The position numbers and the translations under genes were made by a program. Positions 61,362 through 64,000 of a stretch of DNA of 64,000 nt are shown piece by piece; the stretch's first letter is position 1, and each line of letters starts with the position of its first letter. The notes below the pieces were generated by a model. The model was not told the origin of the DNA. It searched no databases and saw nothing but the letters and a program-made list of their open reading frames with translations. Source of the stretch: Clostridiales bacterium (GTDB lineage Bacteria; Bacillota; Clostridia; Saccharofermentanales; Saccharofermentanaceae); the NCBI GenBank assembly GCA_017451265.1, contig JAFSPU010000007.1:1-64000 (forward strand), given 5' to 3'.

Positions 61362-62933
61362 ATGCAACGTGGCGGCGGAGTACTTATGCATATCGCATCT
61401 TTACCCGGACCCTTTGGTATAGGAGTGTTGGGCGAGGAAGCTGTGGCTTATGCCAAGCAGCTTAAGAAACAGGGGATGAAATACTGGCAGATCCTGCCTT
61501 TGTCTTACCCCGGCATGGGAGACAGCCCGTATCAGAGCTTCTCTGCATTTGCTGGTAACTGGCTCCTGATCGATCCGAGAAGCCTCATGAAGATGGGTCT
61601 TCTTACGGCTGAAGATGTCGTTAAGGCTGAGTACAGTGAGAATAAGTGGAGAGTTAACTACGACTTTTTAAGAGTGGACCGCGAGGCCCTCTTAAGAAAA
61701 GCTTATTCCAGAGCAGACAAGGAACTCCTTAAGAAGGTAGATAAGTTCCTTAAGGAAAATAAGTGGGCAGATGACGTGGCTTTGTACCAGGCTGCCAAAG
61801 ATAAGTTCGACCAGAAGGCTTGGTGGCAGTGGGAAGACAAGGCCCTCGCTTCTTATGACGAGAAGGCTGTAGCCAAGTTAAGAGGCACCGAGGACTATCA
61901 GTTCCACGGCTTCGTACAGTATCTGTTCATGACAGAGTGGACTGACATCAGGTCCCAGATCAATGCTGAAGGTGTTCAGATAATCGGCGACATGCCTATC
62001 TATGTATCCGGCGATTCGGCTGATGTATGGGCTGCAAGAGACCTGTTCAAGATGGCGACAGCGGCTCAGAAGAAGTCCTGCCGCGCAGCATGGATCAAGG
62101 AGAATCCCGACAAGGATCCCGATAAGGACTACGAGGACGTTGAATTCGCTTGCGGCGCCGGCGTACCTCCGGACTATTTCTCTGCTGACGGACAGCTGTG
62201 GGGCAACCCCATCTACGACTGGAAGAAGCACAAGGAGACAGGTTACGCCTGGTGGATGGAGAGATTAAGAGAGAACTTCAAGCTTTACGACATCATCAGG
62301 ATCGACCACTTCAGAGCATTCTCTTCCTACTGGGAGATCCCTGCAGGCTCCAAGACAGCCAAGACAGGTAAGTGGGTCGACGGTCCCAAGATGGACTTCT
62401 TTAAGGTCTTCGACAAGACCTTCGGCGACAGATCCAAGCTCATTGCGGAGGACCTGGGTGAGGTGACACCTGACCTTGAGAGCTTCCTCGAGGAAGTGGA
62501 CCTTCCCAGAATGAAGGTAATGCAGTTCGCATTTAACCCTGACGACAACAGCTCTTACCTTCCTCATAACTACGTTCAGAACTGCGTGGCCTACACAGGC
62601 ACACACGATAACAACACACTTCTGGGCTGGCTTTGGGAGGCCAAGGACAATGAGCGCAGGGAGTGCCTCAAGTATTGCGGCTTCGAAGGCGATAACTGGG
62701 GCGACGGAGGCGTGAAGTCTGCGTCCTGCCGTGCTATTATTAAGACACTCTGGGCAAGCTGCGCCAACACGGTCATCATTCCTATCCAGGATATGCTGGG
62801 TTACGGCGGAGACACGAGAATGAATATTCCCGGCACGCCCGAGGGTAACTGGAGAGTCAGATTTTCCAAGGAGGATCTGGATTCCATCGATAATGATTGG
62901 TACAAGGAGCTTAACAGGCTTTACAGAAGGTGA
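61362..62933 (+). CDS. malQ: 4-alpha-glucanotransferase
   Basis: I use the ATG at 61362 (MQRGGGVLMHI, 523 residues) with GGAGG 9 nt upstream; a TTG two codons earlier lies too close to that site. The GH77 signatures are 'LPGPFGIGVLGEEA', 'YWQILPLSYPGMGDSPYQSFS', 'IIGDMPIYVSGDSADVWA', 'IIRIDHFRAFSSYWEIP' (nucleophile Asp in RIDHF), 'LIAEDLGEVTPD' (acid Glu) and 'GTHDNNTLLGW'. It redistributes maltodextrins for starch or glycogen use. glpK follows directly, an unusual partner. Confidence 0.96.
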   Translation: MQRGGGVLMHIASLPGPFGIGVLGEEAVAYAKQLKKQGMKYWQILPLSYPGMGDSPYQSFSAFAGNWLLIDPRSLMKMGLLTAEDVVKAEYSENKWRVNYDFLRVDREALLRKAYSRADKELLKKVDKFLKENKWADDVALYQAAKDKFDQKAWWQWEDKALASYDEKAVAKLRGTEDYQFHGFVQYLFMTEWTDIRSQINAEGVQIIGDMPIYVSGDSADVWAARDLFKMATAAQKKSCRAAWIKENPDKDPDKDYEDVEFACGAGVPPDYFSADGQLWGNPIYDWKKHKETGYAWWMERLRENFKLYDIIRIDHFRAFSSYWEIPAGSKTAKTGKWVDGPKMDFFKVFDKTFGDRSKLIAEDLGEVTPDLESFLEEVDLPRMKVMQFAFNPDDNSSYLPHNYVQNCVAYTGTHDNNTLLGWLWEAKDNERRECLKYCGFEGDNWGDGGVKSASCRAIIKTLWASCANTVIIPIQDMLGYGGDTRMNIPGTPEGNWRVRFSKEDLDSIDNDWYKELNRLYRR

Positions 62934-62938
62934 TCGGT

Positions 62939-64000
62939 TTGGACGAATGCATACTGGCCGTAGACCAGGGTACGACGTCTACTAAGGCGTTTCTCTTAGG
63001 AGCAGACGGGAATCTTATCAAGTCCCGTCCTGTCACTATCACGCAGCATTACCCTGCGCCCGGCTTTGTCGAGCATGATGCAACTGAGATATATCTGTCC
63101 GTGCTGAAGACGATGGCGGACGTCATCCTCGATAACCCTTGCATCAACATCGACTGCATTGCCATAACCAATCAGCGTGAGACCACAATAGCATTTAACA
63201 AAGACAGCGGGGAGCCTTACTGCAATGCCATCGTATGGCAGTGCAGAAGGACCGCTGATATCTGCAGAAGAGAACAGATCCAGGCGAAGAAAGATGACAT
63301 TGCCCGCATTACGGGACTTCGTGTGGATCCTTATTTTTCTGCCACCAAGATGAGATGGATACTTGAGAACATCCCGGGCACCGAGAAGGCTGCGCTTTCA
63401 GGCGAGCTTAAGTTCGGTACGGTAGACGGTTACCTGGTCTACATGCTGACCGGCAGGCAGAGTTTCTTAAGTGACTATTCCAACTGTTCCAGAACCATGC
63501 TGTTCGACATCACAAAGCTCGATTATTCCGAGCAGATGCTCGAGCTTTTCGGTATACCTCGCAAGGCCCTGGCTGACCCCGTGCCGTCCTGCTTCGATTA
63601 CGGCAAGATCGCGCTCGAGGAGAAGGACCTCAAGGCCTTAGGCTTCAAGGAAGATGAGTGCAAGGCTCTGCTGTCGCTTAACGGCAAGCACATCAATGCC
63701 GTGGCGGGAGACCAGGCTGCAGCACTTTTCGGGCAGACCTGCTTCGAGAAGGGCTCTGCCAAGACCACTTACGGCACCGGCTGCTTCACGCTCATGAACA
63801 TAGGTGACAAGCCGCAGTTCTCCGAGAACGGGCTCCTCACGTCAGCTGCGTGGTCCTTTAACGGCAAGACCGTTTACGCCCTCGAGGGAAGTGTCTTCCA
63901 GGGCGGCTCCGTGATCACGTGGCTCAAGGACAGCATGAGGCTTATAGACGATCCGTCCGAGTGCGACCCCGTGTGCACCTCCATTGAAGACAACGGCGGC
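62939..64000 (+). CDS. glpK: Glycerol kinase (FGGY family, partial)
   Basis: The gene runs off the right edge; 354 codons are visible. I start at TTG (62939) with AAGGTG 6 nt upstream; an in-frame GTG at 62930 overlapping the malQ stop is possible. FGGY motifs are 'LAVDQGTTSTKAFL', 'ITNQRETT', 'AIVWQCRRTADIC', 'VDPYFSATKMRWIL', 'DYSNCSRTMLFDI', 'VAGDQAAALFGQ' and 'GTGCFTLMN'. It phosphorylates glycerol for lipid and carbon metabolism. It is nearly contiguous with malQ, so probably co-transcribed. Confidence 0.93.
   Translation, partial: MDECILAVDQGTTSTKAFLLGADGNLIKSRPVTITQHYPAPGFVEHDATEIYLSVLKTMADVILDNPCINIDCIAITNQRETTIAFNKDSGEPYCNAIVWQCRRTADICRREQIQAKKDDIARITGLRVDPYFSATKMRWILENIPGTEKAALSGELKFGTVDGYLVYMLTGRQSFLSDYSNCSRTMLFDITKLDYSEQMLELFGIPRKALADPVPSCFDYGKIALEEKDLKALGFKEDECKALLSLNGKHINAVAGDQAAALFGQTCFEKGSAKTTYGTGCFTLMNIGDKPQFSENGLLTSAAWSFNGKTVYALEGSVFQGGSVITWLKDSMRLIDDPSECDPVCTSIEDNGG

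Noticed and set aside
1-64000. tRNA, rRNA, CRISPR array, insertion sequence or prophage
   Set aside because: The short intergenic spaces contain no cloverleaf-like sequence with the TTCGA arm, no regular direct repeats and no transposase- or integrase-like protein.

Overview
The window looks like chromosome of an anaerobic, Gram-positive-type member of the Bacillota, most likely class Clostridia; I cannot name a genus. Visible reasons are AGGAG-type ribosome binding sites, good sigma-A promoters (TTGACA-like, 16-18 bp, TATAAT), a phosphotransacetylase/acetate kinase pair, TmcAL, an ECF transporter S component, a GH73-type cell-wall hydrolase, a cohesin-like surface protein, and no outer-membrane genes. 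No rRNA, tRNA, CRISPR array, insertion sequence or phage gene is visible, and no gene-free stretch exceeds 300 bases. Base composition is moderate, with clearly AT-richer stretches inside the YidC/sulfatase gene (about 13.3-15.1 kb) and in the polysaccharide locus (about 52-61 kb).

Layout. 1-2.7 kb (minus): a FecR-domain membrane protein and a large GLUG-type lipoprotein. 2.7-8.5 kb (plus): a HAD nucleotidase, a protein of unknown function, a double zinc-ribbon membrane protein coupled to a TPM-domain protein, a membrane metallophosphoesterase and a DUF975-like/CmpB-like membrane fusion. 8.5-10.5 kb (minus): an MFS transporter and a six-helix membrane protein. 10.6-11.7 kb (plus): a secreted DUF4214 protein. 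11.7-17.0 kb (minus): an overlapping four-gene operon of a PlsC-like acyltransferase with a zinc ribbon, a YidC-like membrane domain fused to an alkaline-phosphatase-superfamily (sulfatase/LtaS-like) domain, an EamA transporter and a zinc-ribbon DUF4190-like protein. I consider this the most novel unit. 17.1-21.2 kb holds a small membrane protein, a PAS-GGDEF protein, a TrmH-type methyltransferase, rpsT and tmcAL. 21.2-27.1 kb holds an unknown anchored protein, pta-ackA, an ECF S component, an unknown protein and a BASS-family transporter.

27.2-41.2 kb is one tight ten-gene plus-strand run: a PcrA/UvrD helicase, two HD-domain nucleotidases (dgt, yfbR-like), a membrane glucosaminidase with a cadherin-like domain, a cohesin-like/cadherin-like membrane protein, GtrA, folC, a TPR-like membrane protein, thrC and a GT39-like membrane glycosyltransferase. 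41.3-52.9 kb continues on the plus strand with carB, a membrane GGDEF protein, an AGCS alanine/sodium symporter, a degenerate prepilin peptidase, prfC, a polymerase-like/DUF218 membrane protein and a solitary solute-binding-type lipoprotein. 52.9-61.2 kb is a surface-polysaccharide locus (two paralogous GT2 enzymes, a Wzx-type flippase, two methyltransferases and, divergently, two GT-B glycosyltransferases). 61.4-64 kb carries malQ and the start of glpK.

A theme outside the genes is the start architecture. At six genes that begin transcription units a -10-like hexamer lies only 6-9 nt before the start codon and no Shine-Dalgarno sequence is present. This suggests leaderless mRNAs, alongside neighbours with ordinary leaders. 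Functional calls rest on motifs read by eye; no database search was possible.
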